Shown piece by piece: positions 44,897-53,563 of a DNA stretch of 64,000 nucleotides; the first letter of the stretch is position 1; each line of letters opens with the position of its first letter. The stretch covers positions 1-64,000 of the forward strand of contig CACDKD010000008.1 in the NCBI GenBank assembly GCA_902553145.1, written 5' to 3'. Below the pieces are notes generated by a model. It saw nothing but the letters and a program-made list of their open reading frames with translations, was not told the origin of the DNA and made no database searches. This DNA is from an uncultured Gammaproteobacteria bacterium. Its GTDB lineage: Bacteria > Pseudomonadota > Gammaproteobacteria > Steroidobacterales > UBA11654. Made by a program: the position numbers and the translations under genes.

Positions 44897-44898
44897 GC

Positions 44899-46260
44899 GT
44901 GACGGAACTCAAAGAATTTCTTAAAAAGCATCCCGATACCGTCGGCGTTGAAGTCATGATGCCAGACAACAATGGAATCATTCGTGGCAAGAGAGTCGAT
45001 ATTCATGAAGCAGAGTCTCTGTTTGAAAAGGGGCTTAACTTTTGTGCTGCAACACCATTATTGGATTCTGGCGGTGATGTCATTGATGGACTCATACTTG
45101 GAAGCGATGACGGTGATCCAGATATATTTGGTCATCCGGTCGATGGATCCCTTGCACTGGTTCCTTGGCTTGAAAATGACATGGCACAAGTCCTAATTAC
45201 ATTGGTCGATAAAGAAGGAAAATCTTATCCGCATGAAGCTAGAAATGTACTCAGTCGAGTCGTGCAAAAACTGGCAGACGATGACTTGCATGCAACAATT
45301 GCAGTAGAGCTGGAATTTTACCTCTATCTAGATCATGACGGTTTAATGGTCACTCCAAGACACAGTCCAACGCCTGGCACTATTTTGCATCAGGCCGGAC
45401 CCCAAGTTTACTCATTAGAAGACTTAAGAGAGCTTGATCCATTTTTCAACCGTCTCCAAGAAATATGCGATCAGCAAAACATTCCAGTGGGTACCGCGAT
45501 ATCTGAGTTCTCAACCGGACAATTTGAAACCAATCTGCATCATGTCTCAGATGCCTTATTGGCTTGCGATCAATCCATGCTTCTAAGAAGAGCAGTGAAG
45601 GAGACAGCCAGGGAATTTGGAATGGGAGCAACCTTCATGGCAAAACCATTTTTGGAATCTGCCGGATCTGGGATGCACATTCATGTGAGCTTGAAAGACG
45701 GTTCTGGAAATCCTGTTTTTGCTCACGATGAAAGTGACTCAACCGGGTTCAATGAAAACCTCCAATACGCAGTGGGCGGTCTTGCTGAGACCATGAAAGA
45801 GGGGATGGCAATATTTTGCCCCAACGCAAACTCCTATAGGCGTTTTGCTCCAGGTTTTTTTGCACCCATTACGCCCAATTGGGGTCCAAATCACAGAAAT
45901 TTATCATTGAGAATTCCACTTTCAGACGATGACAATGTCAGAATTGAGCATCGCTCAGCGGGTGCCGACGCAAACCCATATTTGGTTGTGGCTTCAGTAT
46001 TGGCTGGAATGCATCATGGATTGAAGCAAAAGTCTTCACCGCCCAAAATGATTAACGAAAGCGAGGTCATTGATCCGGAAATTACATTGCCAGTAAAATG
46101 GCAAGATGCCTTGGATGAGTTTAAAAAAGCTGAAGTACTGCCCAATTATTTTCACGAAGAATTTTGTAGAATATTTCACCACTGCAGAGCATGTGAATTG
46201 GATCGCTTCTCATCACAAATTAGCAACAAAGACTTTGAATGGTATCTAAGATCCATTTAA
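44899..46260 (+). CDS. Glutamine synthetase-like ligase (gamma-glutamyl-amine synthetase type)
   Basis: About 453 residues from a GTG start, placed two bases after the previous stop. The glutamine synthetase fold is shown by TVGVEVMMPDNNGIIRGKRV (beta-grasp N domain), the ELEFYLYLDHDG metal motif, the GSGMHIHVSL motif and the ATP-binding NSYRRFAPGFFAPITPNWG. This subgroup includes PuuA and GlnA3, which glutamylate putrescine or other amines, rather than making glutamine. No adenylylation site is recognisable. Its presence beside a polyamine-type transporter supports an amine pathway. Confidence 0.88.
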   Translation: MTELKEFLKKHPDTVGVEVMMPDNNGIIRGKRVDIHEAESLFEKGLNFCAATPLLDSGGDVIDGLILGSDDGDPDIFGHPVDGSLALVPWLENDMAQVLITLVDKEGKSYPHEARNVLSRVVQKLADDDLHATIAVELEFYLYLDHDGLMVTPRHSPTPGTILHQAGPQVYSLEDLRELDPFFNRLQEICDQQNIPVGTAISEFSTGQFETNLHHVSDALLACDQSMLLRRAVKETAREFGMGATFMAKPFLESAGSGMHIHVSLKDGSGNPVFAHDESDSTGFNENLQYAVGGLAETMKEGMAIFCPNANSYRRFAPGFFAPITPNWGPNHRNLSLRIPLSDDDNVRIEHRSAGADANPYLVVASVLAGMHHGLKQKSSPPKMINESEVIDPEITLPVKWQDALDEFKKAEVLPNYFHEEFCRIFHHCRACELDRFSSQISNKDFEWYLRSI

Positions 46261-46291
46261 TGAAAATTTAATATAAAAGTTAGGAGTAACC

Positions 46292-46699
46292 ATGAAATAT
46301 TTAACAGCAATATCAATTCTACTTTTGAGCCACGGTTTATACGCTGGCGGCCATGACGAATCTGAACCAAGCTTTGAAGGGCTTATCTCATCAGAAATCT
46401 TTGATTTAGATGGAAAAATGGACATGCATGTGGAACGAAGAGAAAGTTGTGGTGGCGATACACCCAAGCATTTTCATCCAGCTTCAGGAACATTGGTTTA
46501 TGTTCTTGATGGAGTCTCGCAATCCAAGTCTACGGGTGAGTGGAAGAAATACACAAAAAACGAGTACTGGTTTGAAAGAACTGACTGGGTTCATGGAGGA
46601 GATGCAGATACACCCGCTATGAGTGACGATGATTGTCAGAGCTTACTGATCATTAGGGTCACTGAAAAAGACAAAGACCACACTGTCTTTATCAAATAA
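46292..46699 (+). CDS. Exported cupin-like protein
   Basis: A 135-residue protein with signal peptide (about residues 1-18, GLYAGG) and a cupin-type motif with HFHPASGTLVYVLDG and later a DWVHGGDA segment that supply metal-binding His residues. A single cysteine pair or sensor role cannot be assigned. AGGAG precedes the ATG. It is 31 bases downstream of the ligase gene and may be the last gene of that operon, though its periplasmic location differs. Confidence 0.78.
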   Translation: MKYLTAISILLLSHGLYAGGHDESEPSFEGLISSEIFDLDGKMDMHVERRESCGGDTPKHFHPASGTLVYVLDGVSQSKSTGEWKKYTKNEYWFERTDWVHGGDADTPAMSDDDCQSLLIIRVTEKDKDHTVFIK

Positions 46700-46726
46700 A
46701 CCTTCATCAATCTTTATGTCTAGATC

Positions 46727-47335
46727 ATGACATATGAGGAACTGAGAGTTGTGGTGGTGGTCTACACCACCGCAATTGTTCCAATCATTATACTTTTCAA
46801 CCTGTATCTGAAGGATCAGCTGCCTCGATCAATACTCAATATATATCTCTCAAGTTTTTTGATTTGTGCCCTTGGTTGGGAATTGTGGTTTACCTATGGG
46901 CTATATGCTGGCGATCCAGTTGATTTAAGAAGATCTGAGGTTTTGAATCAATTCATACCAAAAAATATCAATTGGCTCATGAACTCACTTGCAGATGCTG
47001 GAACGATCAGCCTTGGCGGCATATTGCTGACAGGCAAACTGATGGGCTCCAATCGGAGAGTATTTAATGAGTGGAACATTGGTGCTTTTTTAATCCTTCT
47101 CATTTGGTGCATTAGCCAAAATATCTTCGTTGAAATGTTTCTTTATTACGATCAGCTTTCAGTCGGAAAAGATCTATCCTGGGCGCCATTGGCACCAACT
47201 GGGCCTTGGATTAATCCAATTTTATTTCAATACGGCGATCGGACAATTACATTGCATGGCCAGATTCCATGGCTTCTTATGACACCAATTCTTTACATCA
47301 TAACGATGCATTTTCAGAAAGAAGATATAGGATAA
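46727..47335 (+). CDS. Hypothetical integral membrane protein
   Basis: A 202-residue protein with about five hydrophobic helices (VVVVYTTAIVPIIILFNLYL at the start, then helices near 45, 90, 120 and 180) and no recognised family motif. The loops carry Trp/Tyr-rich sequences. I do not recognise it. It lies 27 bases after the cupin gene. The gap after it is exactly filled by a hairpin shared with the convergent YbaN gene. Confidence 0.6.
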   Translation: MTYEELRVVVVVYTTAIVPIIILFNLYLKDQLPRSILNIYLSSFLICALGWELWFTYGLYAGDPVDLRRSEVLNQFIPKNINWLMNSLADAGTISLGGILLTGKLMGSNRRVFNEWNIGAFLILLIWCISQNIFVEMFLYYDQLSVGKDLSWAPLAPTGPWINPILFQYGDRTITLHGQIPWLLMTPILYIITMHFQKEDIG

Positions 47336-47353
47336 ATGCTCTTATCAGAGCAT
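47336..47353. terminator. Perfect hairpin filling a convergent gap
   Basis: ATGCTCT (47336-47342) and AGAGCAT (47347-47353) form a seven-pair stem around TATC. It occupies the 19-base gap between two convergent stop codons. No T run follows either side, so it is at most a factor-independent pause or mRNA 3'-end stabiliser. Confidence 0.45.
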
Positions 47354-47354
47354 G

Positions 47355-47786
47355 CTAACCTTTATCAATATCCTCTGTTACAGGAACTTTAAAAGTAACA
47401 TAGAAGATTCCAATTAAGCCAAATGCAGCAACCAAAATTCTGATAGCTAAGTCTTCAATGGCAAAAATTACAGCATAACCCGCAAATATAATGATCATGC
47501 TTACAGCAAGAATCTTTGCACTTTTTGGCATGCCTTTACCTTCTCTATAATCTTTCAGGTATGGCCCGAATGTTTTATTTTTTATCAACCAATCATAGAG
47601 CTTTTGCGATGACCTGATATAGCATGCTGCAGCAAGAATTAAAAACAGCGTAGTAGGAAGACCCGGGACTACGGCCCCAATTGCACCAATCATTACAAAA
47701 AACGAACCCAGTAAGATCCAAAGAATTTTTGCAATGGGATTTTTTGTTTCCTTTGCGGTGTGTATATTTTTGTCTAAGTCGTTCAA
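47355..47786 (-). CDS. DUF454 membrane protein (YbaN family)
   Basis: A 143-residue inner-membrane protein with three to four helices and the DUF454 hallmark LGAIGAVVPGLPTTLFLILAAACY (here IGAIGAVVPGLPTT) followed by FGPYLKDYREGKGMP. Function is unknown, with family members co-occurring with diverse metabolic genes. It is the last gene of the long minus-strand run, 50 bases after the GNAT gene. Confidence 0.9.
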   Translation of the reverse strand: MNDLDKNIHTAKETKNPIAKILWILLGSFFVMIGAIGAVVPGLPTTLFLILAAACYIRSSQKLYDWLIKNKTFGPYLKDYREGKGMPKSAKILAVSMIIIFAGYAVIFAIEDLAIRILVAAFGLIGIFYVTFKVPVTEDIDKG

Positions 47787-47836
47787 TTGAATATGGAGGT
47801 ATAGGATTTTCAGGGAATTCTACATCAATTGCGTTT

Positions 47837-48337
47837 TTATTTCTCTGTTTGATTTGCCTCAAAATAGGCCACATCATGATCGTCAAATGATCTCACTCCT
47901 ACCTCTTTGAATCCCATGTATTCATGAAATCTTATGGAGCCTTGATTGGCTGGTTTTGTATTTACCTCAGCGGTCACTGTCAAACCATCTTGACCGGCAA
48001 AATTGAAGATGTCTTCATACATTCTTTTTGCATGGCCTTGTCTTCGATATTCGCTTCGAATCGCGATCCGATCCACGTATAAGAACTGGTCTAGTTTATT
48101 TTCAAAGTACTTATAATTTTCCGACCAATACGGGCGAGATTCTCTAAAGCAAATAGCAAATCCAATTAATTCATTATCTTCCAGTAGAATCGAGTGATAG
48201 GAGCTAACGGATAAGAGCTTTTTCTGTTGATCTATTGAATTTAACGAGCCAACCTCAGGCACGTTATCTTGATTTATTGAGTAAATATCAGAAACATAAT
48301 TTTCGTCATAGTCTCCCTCGGTAAATATTGTCAACAT
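47837..48337 (-). CDS. GNAT-family N-acetyltransferase
   Basis: A 166-residue acetyltransferase. The acetyl-CoA-binding motif is seen in YVDRIAIRSEYRRQGHAKRMYEDIFNFA (R/Q-x-x-G-x-A pattern with QGHA) and the C-terminal strand region RFHEYMGFKEVG. The substrate is unknown. It follows the carboxylesterase by 11 bases. Confidence 0.88.
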   Translation of the reverse strand: MLTIFTEGDYDENYVSDIYSINQDNVPEVGSLNSIDQQKKLLSVSSYHSILLEDNELIGFAICFRESRPYWSENYKYFENKLDQFLYVDRIAIRSEYRRQGHAKRMYEDIFNFAGQDGLTVTAEVNTKPANQGSIRFHEYMGFKEVGVRSFDDHDVAYFEANQTEK

Positions 48338-48348
48338 GGGTGTATGAC

Positions 48349-49890
48349 TTAATCTGTTTGAGATCTTTGGGTCAATTCTTCAATCATGATATTGCAAAGC
48401 ATGCTTTCAAGTCGTTGACCGTTTTCAATTTCAGTATCTAAAATAAGGTAGTTTTGATTTTCACCAAAGTCATACCAAGTAATGGGGTTCTCAATAGAAT
48501 TTGGCGTGCCTTTCTTTGCAAATTGAGTCCAATATTCCATCATTTGATCTGTCAACTTGAGATCATCTTCATTAGTCGGCAGATAGGCATCATGCGTATT
48601 GAATACGTAGGGTATTTCAGCGCCATGATAAGCAAGTATTTTCTCACTTCCCTCTCTTTCACGAGTAAAGAAGTATTGATACACATGATTCCCTGTTTTT
48701 GCCATGGATCGAGCAATCAGAACAGAAGGACATGTTGTTTCCTGATTTGATCCAAAGTGATCCATTGCCAGACGTAGATCAGACGTATCCAGCATGGCGA
48801 GAATTTCATCGACCCGGTCTGGATAATACTCAGCTATTTCCTCTGAGAACTTTTCTAAAGTCGGATCATCATCGACATAAAGAAGATCCTCGTTCTTATT
48901 GCTGCCAATCATTAGATCAACATCGTTTACATTTCCTTCGATATATTTCTTGGCTAGATTATCGGTGATGATTTTCCCATCAATGATTGGTCTGAAAGGA
49001 TGATAAAGGTTTCTCGATGCTTGAAGAAGGGCGTTCTCATCCAGAATTTTGAGATCGTTGAGATCAATTGTGCCCGAGATGTTTTGCGTTCGGATCGCAA
49101 GTTCATGCGCCTCATCAACGCTTCGCCAATTGAATAGATTGTACCCACCGCTTTGTATGATGCCTCTTTTGAAAAGCCCTTTAGCTTCTGGCGATGCAGT
49201 GAGATAGGAAACATGAGCGCCACCGGCAGATTCACCAAAGTATGTGATATTCATGGGATCGCCGCCGAAATCTTCGATATTGTCCCGAATCCATTTCAGC
49301 GCCAGAATTTCATCTTCCAATCCAAAGTTTCCAGTCTCATCAGTCATTTCAGGATGTTTGAAGAAACCAAAAACATTGAGCCTGTATCCGATGGAAACCA
49401 CAATGACATCTTTTTTAGCCAGATTGTGTCCCAGATAATCTGGTTCATATGCCCATCCGCCCGTATCTGCACCACCGTGCACCCAAACCATCACCGGCTT
49501 TTTTTGATTCCTATCAATAGATGACGTCCATATGTTTAGATACAAACAGTCCTCACTCACTTCTTTTACATGCTGAAATAAAGATTTGTCTTCATCGAAA
49601 GAATCAATCACGTCGTGATACCAATCGGTCGAATAGGTGTCTTGCATGCACGCCGGCTTGAATGAGCGGGCATCGATTTGAGATTTCAACTCAATTGGAA
49701 CGGGCGATTTCCATCTGAGATTGCCCACAGGAGGCTCGGCATAAGGAATGCCTCGAAAGATTAATAACTCATTTTCTTCGTCGTAATTAGCCAATATCTC
49801 CGAGCCATTGGCATTCAATTGAATCTCTATTTCCTCTGCACCAAGAGGCAGAGTTATGATTAAAAAAAGAATTAAAAAGGATCGTTTCAC
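48349..49890 (-). CDS. Type-B carboxylesterase/lipase, exported
   Basis: A 513-residue serine hydrolase with signal peptide (about 1-18). The nucleophile elbow is GESAGG, with the preceding DCLYLNIWT and the MVWVHGGADTGGW oxyanion loop (HGGA). The family covers esterases, pNB-type esterases and cholinesterase relatives. A catalytic triad is expected from GESAGG, a Glu or Asp in the later domain and a His near KILAYHGAEIPYVF. It is three bases downstream of the quinone reductase gene. Confidence 0.92.
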   Translation of the reverse strand: MKRSFLILFLIITLPLGAEEIEIQLNANGSEILANYDEENELLIFRGIPYAEPPVGNLRWKSPVPIELKSQIDARSFKPACMQDTYSTDWYHDVIDSFDEDKSLFQHVKEVSEDCLYLNIWTSSIDRNQKKPVMVWVHGGADTGGWAYEPDYLGHNLAKKDVIVVSIGYRLNVFGFFKHPEMTDETGNFGLEDEILALKWIRDNIEDFGGDPMNITYFGESAGGAHVSYLTASPEAKGLFKRGIIQSGGYNLFNWRSVDEAHELAIRTQNISGTIDLNDLKILDENALLQASRNLYHPFRPIIDGKIITDNLAKKYIEGNVNDVDLMIGSNKNEDLLYVDDDPTLEKFSEEIAEYYPDRVDEILAMLDTSDLRLAMDHFGSNQETTCPSVLIARSMAKTGNHVYQYFFTREREGSEKILAYHGAEIPYVFNTHDAYLPTNEDDLKLTDQMMEYWTQFAKKGTPNSIENPITWYDFGENQNYLILDTEIENGQRLESMLCNIMIEELTQRSQTD

Positions 49891-49893
49891 GAC

Positions 49894-50874
49894 TTAAATT
49901 TTTACAACGATGTTTCCAATCACTTGATTGCTCTCCATGGAGAGATGGGCATCGACGATTTCGTCAAGGGAATACGATTCTGAGATCATATGATTCAGCG
50001 CTTGATCATTCATGGCTCTGTTTAGCCCGTTCACGATCAAGTTTCTATCTCTATCCGAAACGATATAGATCAGGTATGTGTTCAGTTTGACGCCTTTGAA
50101 CATTAAATTATAAAACGGCAATGAGGGCTCCATGACAGCAACGGATCCATAAGCCGCAATCGTCCCATTTGGTTTTATCACTTCTTCACTGACACTGAGA
50201 TTGCCTCCAAACTCAACTTCAAGAATCCGATCCACGCCTTTGCCATCTGTGTAATCATGAATGGCAGCCACAACATCGTCATTTCGATAATTGATCACCA
50301 AATCAGCACCTGCCGATTCAGCAATTGAGGCTTTTTCTTCCCCACTCACGGTTGAGATGACTGAAGCACCCGACCATTTAGCCAATTGAATTCCATAGTA
50401 TCCGACAGCGCCTGCACCGCCTGTCACCAATACAGTTTGATTCTCAACCGAGCCGTCACAAAGCATCCCATAAAATGCCGTAGATGCTGGAATGCCAAGA
50501 CAGGCCGCCGCTTCGAAGCTTGTTTCATCTGGAAGACTGACCGCCTGATCAGAGGGCAGGGCAATCATTTCTGCACAGGTTCCAAAAGCTCTTCCAAAAG
50601 CTCCATTCCAGACCCATACTCTTTCGCCAATTCTGCTCTCGTCCACGCCTTCACCTATGGCAGAAATTACGCCGCCACCGTCTGAATGAGGAATGATCTG
50701 AGGAAATTGAAGTTCACCCCTTGCCCCCGCTCTAATTTTAACGTCCGATGGATTCACGCCAGATGCTTTAATCTCAACCAATACTTCTCCTGCTTTTGGA
50801 TTGGGATCAGCCATTTCTCCTAATTGAAGCACTTCATCTGCGGCTCCAATTTTTTCATACCAAGCTGCTTTCAT
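49894..50874 (-). CDS. NADPH:quinone reductase-like MDR protein
   Basis: A 326-residue zinc-independent medium-chain dehydrogenase. It has the N-terminal GroES-like ASGVNPSDVKIRAG segment and the NADPH-binding VTGGAGAVGYYGIQLAKWSGASVI motif. It reduces quinones or enones; the substrate is unknown. It overlaps nothing but is tightly spaced with the esterase and the SDR gene (3 bases each side). Confidence 0.9.
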   Translation of the reverse strand: MKAAWYEKIGAADEVLQLGEMADPNPKAGEVLVEIKASGVNPSDVKIRAGARGELQFPQIIPHSDGGGVISAIGEGVDESRIGERVWVWNGAFGRAFGTCAEMIALPSDQAVSLPDETSFEAAACLGIPASTAFYGMLCDGSVENQTVLVTGGAGAVGYYGIQLAKWSGASVISTVSGEEKASIAESAGADLVINYRNDDVVAAIHDYTDGKGVDRILEVEFGGNLSVSEEVIKPNGTIAAYGSVAVMEPSLPFYNLMFKGVKLNTYLIYIVSDRDRNLIVNGLNRAMNDQALNHMISESYSLDEIVDAHLSMESNQVIGNIVVKI

Positions 50875-50877
50875 GAT

Positions 50878-51672
50878 TTATTCCTCGCTAAATTCTGGCA
50901 TTGCCAATGTCTCTGTATGCCCGTCGATCACCATCATTTGGCCGCTGATGTTTTTAGCCAAAGGAGACAGAAGATATACTACCATTCCCACAATTTCTTC
51001 TGAATCAATAAAAGTTTTCAAAGAAGTTTGATCCAAATAAGCTTGCCTGATTTTCTCTGGATCTATCTTTCTGTACTCTGCATCCCTCTCAATGACACCT
51101 TCTATTCTTTCTCCGCTCACGGAGGTGGGACAAATGGTATTTATACGAATTTTATCTTTTCCATATTCCATTGCCCATGTTTTAGTCAACCCAATCAAGC
51201 CCCACTTTGATGCGGTATAAGCCGAGCGAAGCGGTGTTCCCATGAAAGAAGACGTTGACCCAATATTGATGATAGATCCTCCGCCTGACTCTTTGAGCAA
51301 TTGTATTGCTGACTTTGAACATAAGAACGTTCCGGTTAAGTTGACTTTGATTGCCTCTTCCCAATCCTTTAAATCAATGTCCTCCAATTTAACCGATGGC
51401 CCTGGAATGCCAGCATTATTTATGAGTGCATCTATTTTTCCAAATCGTGACTTCACTGTTTCAAATAGCATTGCAACGTCAGATTCGTTTGAAACATCGG
51501 CTTGAATTGCCAAGATGTCAGAACCCTCCTTTTCTAGTCTTTTGAGTGCGATTTCATCTTTATCGCCTATGATTACTGATGCGCCAGCTTTCGAGAGTGA
51601 TTTAGCCATGTCGGCGCCAATCCCTGAGGCGCCGGCTGTGATAACAATAATTTTATTTTTTATGTGTTCCAA
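50878..51672 (-). CDS. SDR-family oxidoreductase
   Basis: A 264-residue classical SDR. The NAD(P) motif reads TAGASGIG (residues 12-19; the usual first Gly is Ala), the NNAG strand is NNAGIPG, and the catalytic YTASK is intact. The C-terminal half carries GQMMVIDGHTE, typical of NAD(P)-dependent alcohol dehydrogenases of the FabG type. Substrate unknown. It is two bases after the thioredoxin-like gene. Confidence 0.92.
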   Translation of the reverse strand: MEHIKNKIIVITAGASGIGADMAKSLSKAGASVIIGDKDEIALKRLEKEGSDILAIQADVSNESDVAMLFETVKSRFGKIDALINNAGIPGPSVKLEDIDLKDWEEAIKVNLTGTFLCSKSAIQLLKESGGGSIINIGSTSSFMGTPLRSAYTASKWGLIGLTKTWAMEYGKDKIRINTICPTSVSGERIEGVIERDAEYRKIDPEKIRQAYLDQTSLKTFIDSEEIVGMVVYLLSPLAKNISGQMMVIDGHTETLAMPEFSEE

Positions 51673-51674
51673 CT

Positions 51675-52139
51675 CTAGTTAATCAACGGATCAATTTTTT
51701 TGTTTAGCCACTCAATTAATTCAATTTTACTCATGCTTCTGGCAGTGGCCAGTTCTCCAGCAAGCGTTGCAAAAATGATTTGGTTTTCAGAGTCCAGCAA
51801 AACCAAAGCCGGAATGCCCTCGCTGATGGGATTTTCATATGCCTCAACGATATCTAGGTTTCTATCCCATTCCCCTACATCCACTGAGACCAGTACAACT
51901 CTTTCATCTAGCCATGTCTTGATGTCGGGCCTAGAAAAATATTCACCAAGTGTTCTGCAATCAGGGCACCAATTTCCACCCATTTGAAGAAGAACATACC
52001 TGTTATTTAATTTTGCTGTTTCAAGGGCATCAGAGATCTGCTCTTCCGCATTCACATTCTCATCGTAAGGCTTATAATCGGTAATTGCCCAACCATTAAA
52101 GCTGAACAACAGTGCTGATATGAGGATGAGTTTTTTCAC
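51675..52139 (-). CDS. Exported thioredoxin-like protein (CPDC motif)
   Basis: A 154-residue periplasmic thioredoxin-fold protein with signal peptide (1-18, ending GWA). The redox motif is WCPDC (Cys58 and Cys61), followed by the cis-Pro loop GIPALVLLD. Thioredoxin_7/DUF255-like proteins act in reductive repair or delivery of electrons. The start is GTG, overlapping the MORN-repeat gene stop by four bases. Its signal-peptide coding sequence is nearly the same as that of the next gene upstream. Confidence 0.88.
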   Translation of the reverse strand: MKKLILISALLFSFNGWAITDYKPYDENVNAEEQISDALETAKLNNRYVLLQMGGNWCPDCRTLGEYFSRPDIKTWLDERVVLVSVDVGEWDRNLDIVEAYENPISEGIPALVLLDSENQIIFATLAGELATARSMSKIELIEWLNKKIDPLIN

Positions 52140-52468
52140 TTTATAGGCTTAGCTCCGTATGGATTTCCTCTGCCCAGTCTACCTCGATTCATATTTGAGA
52201 AGTCTTTTTCTTCTATCAATCTTCCTTTCGCTGAAAATGTTTTCCATATTCCAATTGGTTTACCCTCGTTGTATTTCTCTCTTGCTTGAATTTGTCCGGT
52301 TTCATAATAAAACTCCCAAGTGCCATGTTTCTTTCTATTTTTTACTTCGCCAGTCAGATAAATCTCCCCATTTTTGTGGTTAACGGTGAACTTTCCATCT
52401 GGAGGAAGATCCTGAGCATTAATACAGAAACTTAAAAATAGTGCTGATATGACAATGAGTTTTTTCAT
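52136..52468 (-). CDS. MORN-repeat (YwqK-like) exported protein
   Basis: A 110-residue protein with a signal peptide (1-18) and two to three MORN-type repeats (GEIYLTGEVKNRKKHGTWEFYYETG, then QIQAREKYNEGKPIGIWKTFSAKG). YwqK is labelled an antitoxin in Bacillus, but MORN-repeat proteins of this kind are widespread periplasmic or surface proteins without a toxin. The start overlaps the dedA stop by four bases (ATGA). Confidence 0.85.
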   Translation of the reverse strand: MKKLIVISALFLSFCINAQDLPPDGKFTVNHKNGEIYLTGEVKNRKKHGTWEFYYETGQIQAREKYNEGKPIGIWKTFSAKGRLIEEKDFSNMNRGRLGRGNPYGAKPIK

Positions 52469-53064
52469 TTCTTTGTAGCCTTATTGCTAATAAATATAAA
52501 GGAGAATACTGCAACAGTGGCAATTAAAATAGTATTAATAAAACCAAGAGCCTGAACTCCTTTTAGCATTAAAATTAAAGCAATTCCCCAGGCGGAGCAA
52601 GCGAGAAGATCTGCAAAATAGAAACGCTTTAAATCCAACCTCGTTAATCCCAAGAAAAACGGCATGATGGCTCGAATTGCCGGCGTAAATCTTCCAATAA
52701 CCACTGCCAACGGTCCAAATCTATCAGCTGCAGAGGTAGCCTTATTGATCAGCGCAGTCCTTTTTTGAAAAAAAGTTAAGGAAAGAACCTTGTCACCAGA
52801 ATATTTACCCACTAAAAAACCTCCAAGATCCCCAAGGTGTGCGCCGCACATTGCTATGGGTGCAATCAAATAAAGAGCAAGAATTTGCTGATCGAATAAA
52901 TACACACAAATTGAAAAGAGCACGATACTGGGAACTATGCTCCCAGTTATAACCATCGATTCAAGAAAGGCGAGTGCAAATACTGCAAGCCAAGCATATT
53001 CAGGGTTTTGCAATAAAAAAATCTGAATTGAATCTGGCTTAAATATACTTTCAATGAAGTTCAC
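52465..53064 (-). CDS. DedA-family membrane protein
   Basis: A 199-residue inner-membrane protein with several helices and the DedA/SNARE-associated signature GRFTPAIRAIMPFFLGLTRLDLKRF, plus an LGDLGGFLVGKYSGDK loop. DedA proteins act as putative lipid (undecaprenyl phosphate or other) flippases and influence membrane and drug tolerance. Gap to the NTF2-like gene is 46 bases. Confidence 0.92.
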   Translation of the reverse strand: MNFIESIFKPDSIQIFLLQNPEYAWLAVFALAFLESMVITGSIVPSIVLFSICVYLFDQQILALYLIAPIAMCGAHLGDLGGFLVGKYSGDKVLSLTFFQKRTALINKATSAADRFGPLAVVIGRFTPAIRAIMPFFLGLTRLDLKRFYFADLLACSAWGIALILMLKGVQALGFINTILIATVAVFSFIFISNKATKK

Positions 53065-53110
53065 AATTGTTTTTCAGCTTGCAAATTATCAGGTGAAACG
53101 GAGAATTTTT

Positions 53111-53563
53111 TCATCTGGTTTCACGTTCTACGATATCGGATTGAAGGAATTGGACCTTTAATTCTCCTTCATCAATAATCAAGTAAACACTTTCCATCCA
53201 AAACGAATAGATATTTTCGCCATTGCTCGTCGTGAATACTCCGTTGTTGTAGTAAGAAATATGAGCAGAGTCGGTACTCAGAGTCACCTTAAAATCTGAA
53301 AGCACCCAATCGGTCTTTACTATGGTTCCTGTTGCCTCTGTTACAAATTCATGGAAAGAATCAAGGTCAAGATTTAATCCATCTTCGAAGATTTGGAAAT
53401 CTTCAGTGACCACTTTTGAGAACTCTTCTTTGTCATATCGATCAACGTCTAATAAGTAGAAAAACTCTTCTATCTTGGCAATTGCAGTTTCTTCTGACAC
53501 CTCAATAGAGAGGGCATTGAAACTCAATAGCATGAAACTTAGAACAAGACATTTCTTGATCAC
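53111..53563 (-). CDS. Exported NTF2/SnoaL-like protein
   Basis: A 150-residue protein with signal peptide (1-18) and an alpha plus beta cone-like pattern with a helix (EETAIAKIEEFFYLLDVDRYDKEEFSK) followed by strands FKVTLSTDSAHISYYNNGVFTTS and GELKVQFLQSDIVER. This layout is typical of the SnoaL/NTF2 superfamily. Catalytic residues are not evident, so ligand binding is as likely as catalysis. It starts four bases inside the end of the small membrane gene. Confidence 0.68.
   Translation of the reverse strand: MIKKCLVLSFMLLSFNALSIEVSEETAIAKIEEFFYLLDVDRYDKEEFSKVVTEDFQIFEDGLNLDLDSFHEFVTEATGTIVKTDWVLSDFKVTLSTDSAHISYYNNGVFTTSNGENIYSFWMESVYLIIDEGELKVQFLQSDIVERETR

Noticed and set aside
44860-44898. 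Extended N-terminus for the glutamine-synthetase-like ligase.
   Set aside because: It overlaps the hydratase gene, and the GTG at 44899 fits the family start.
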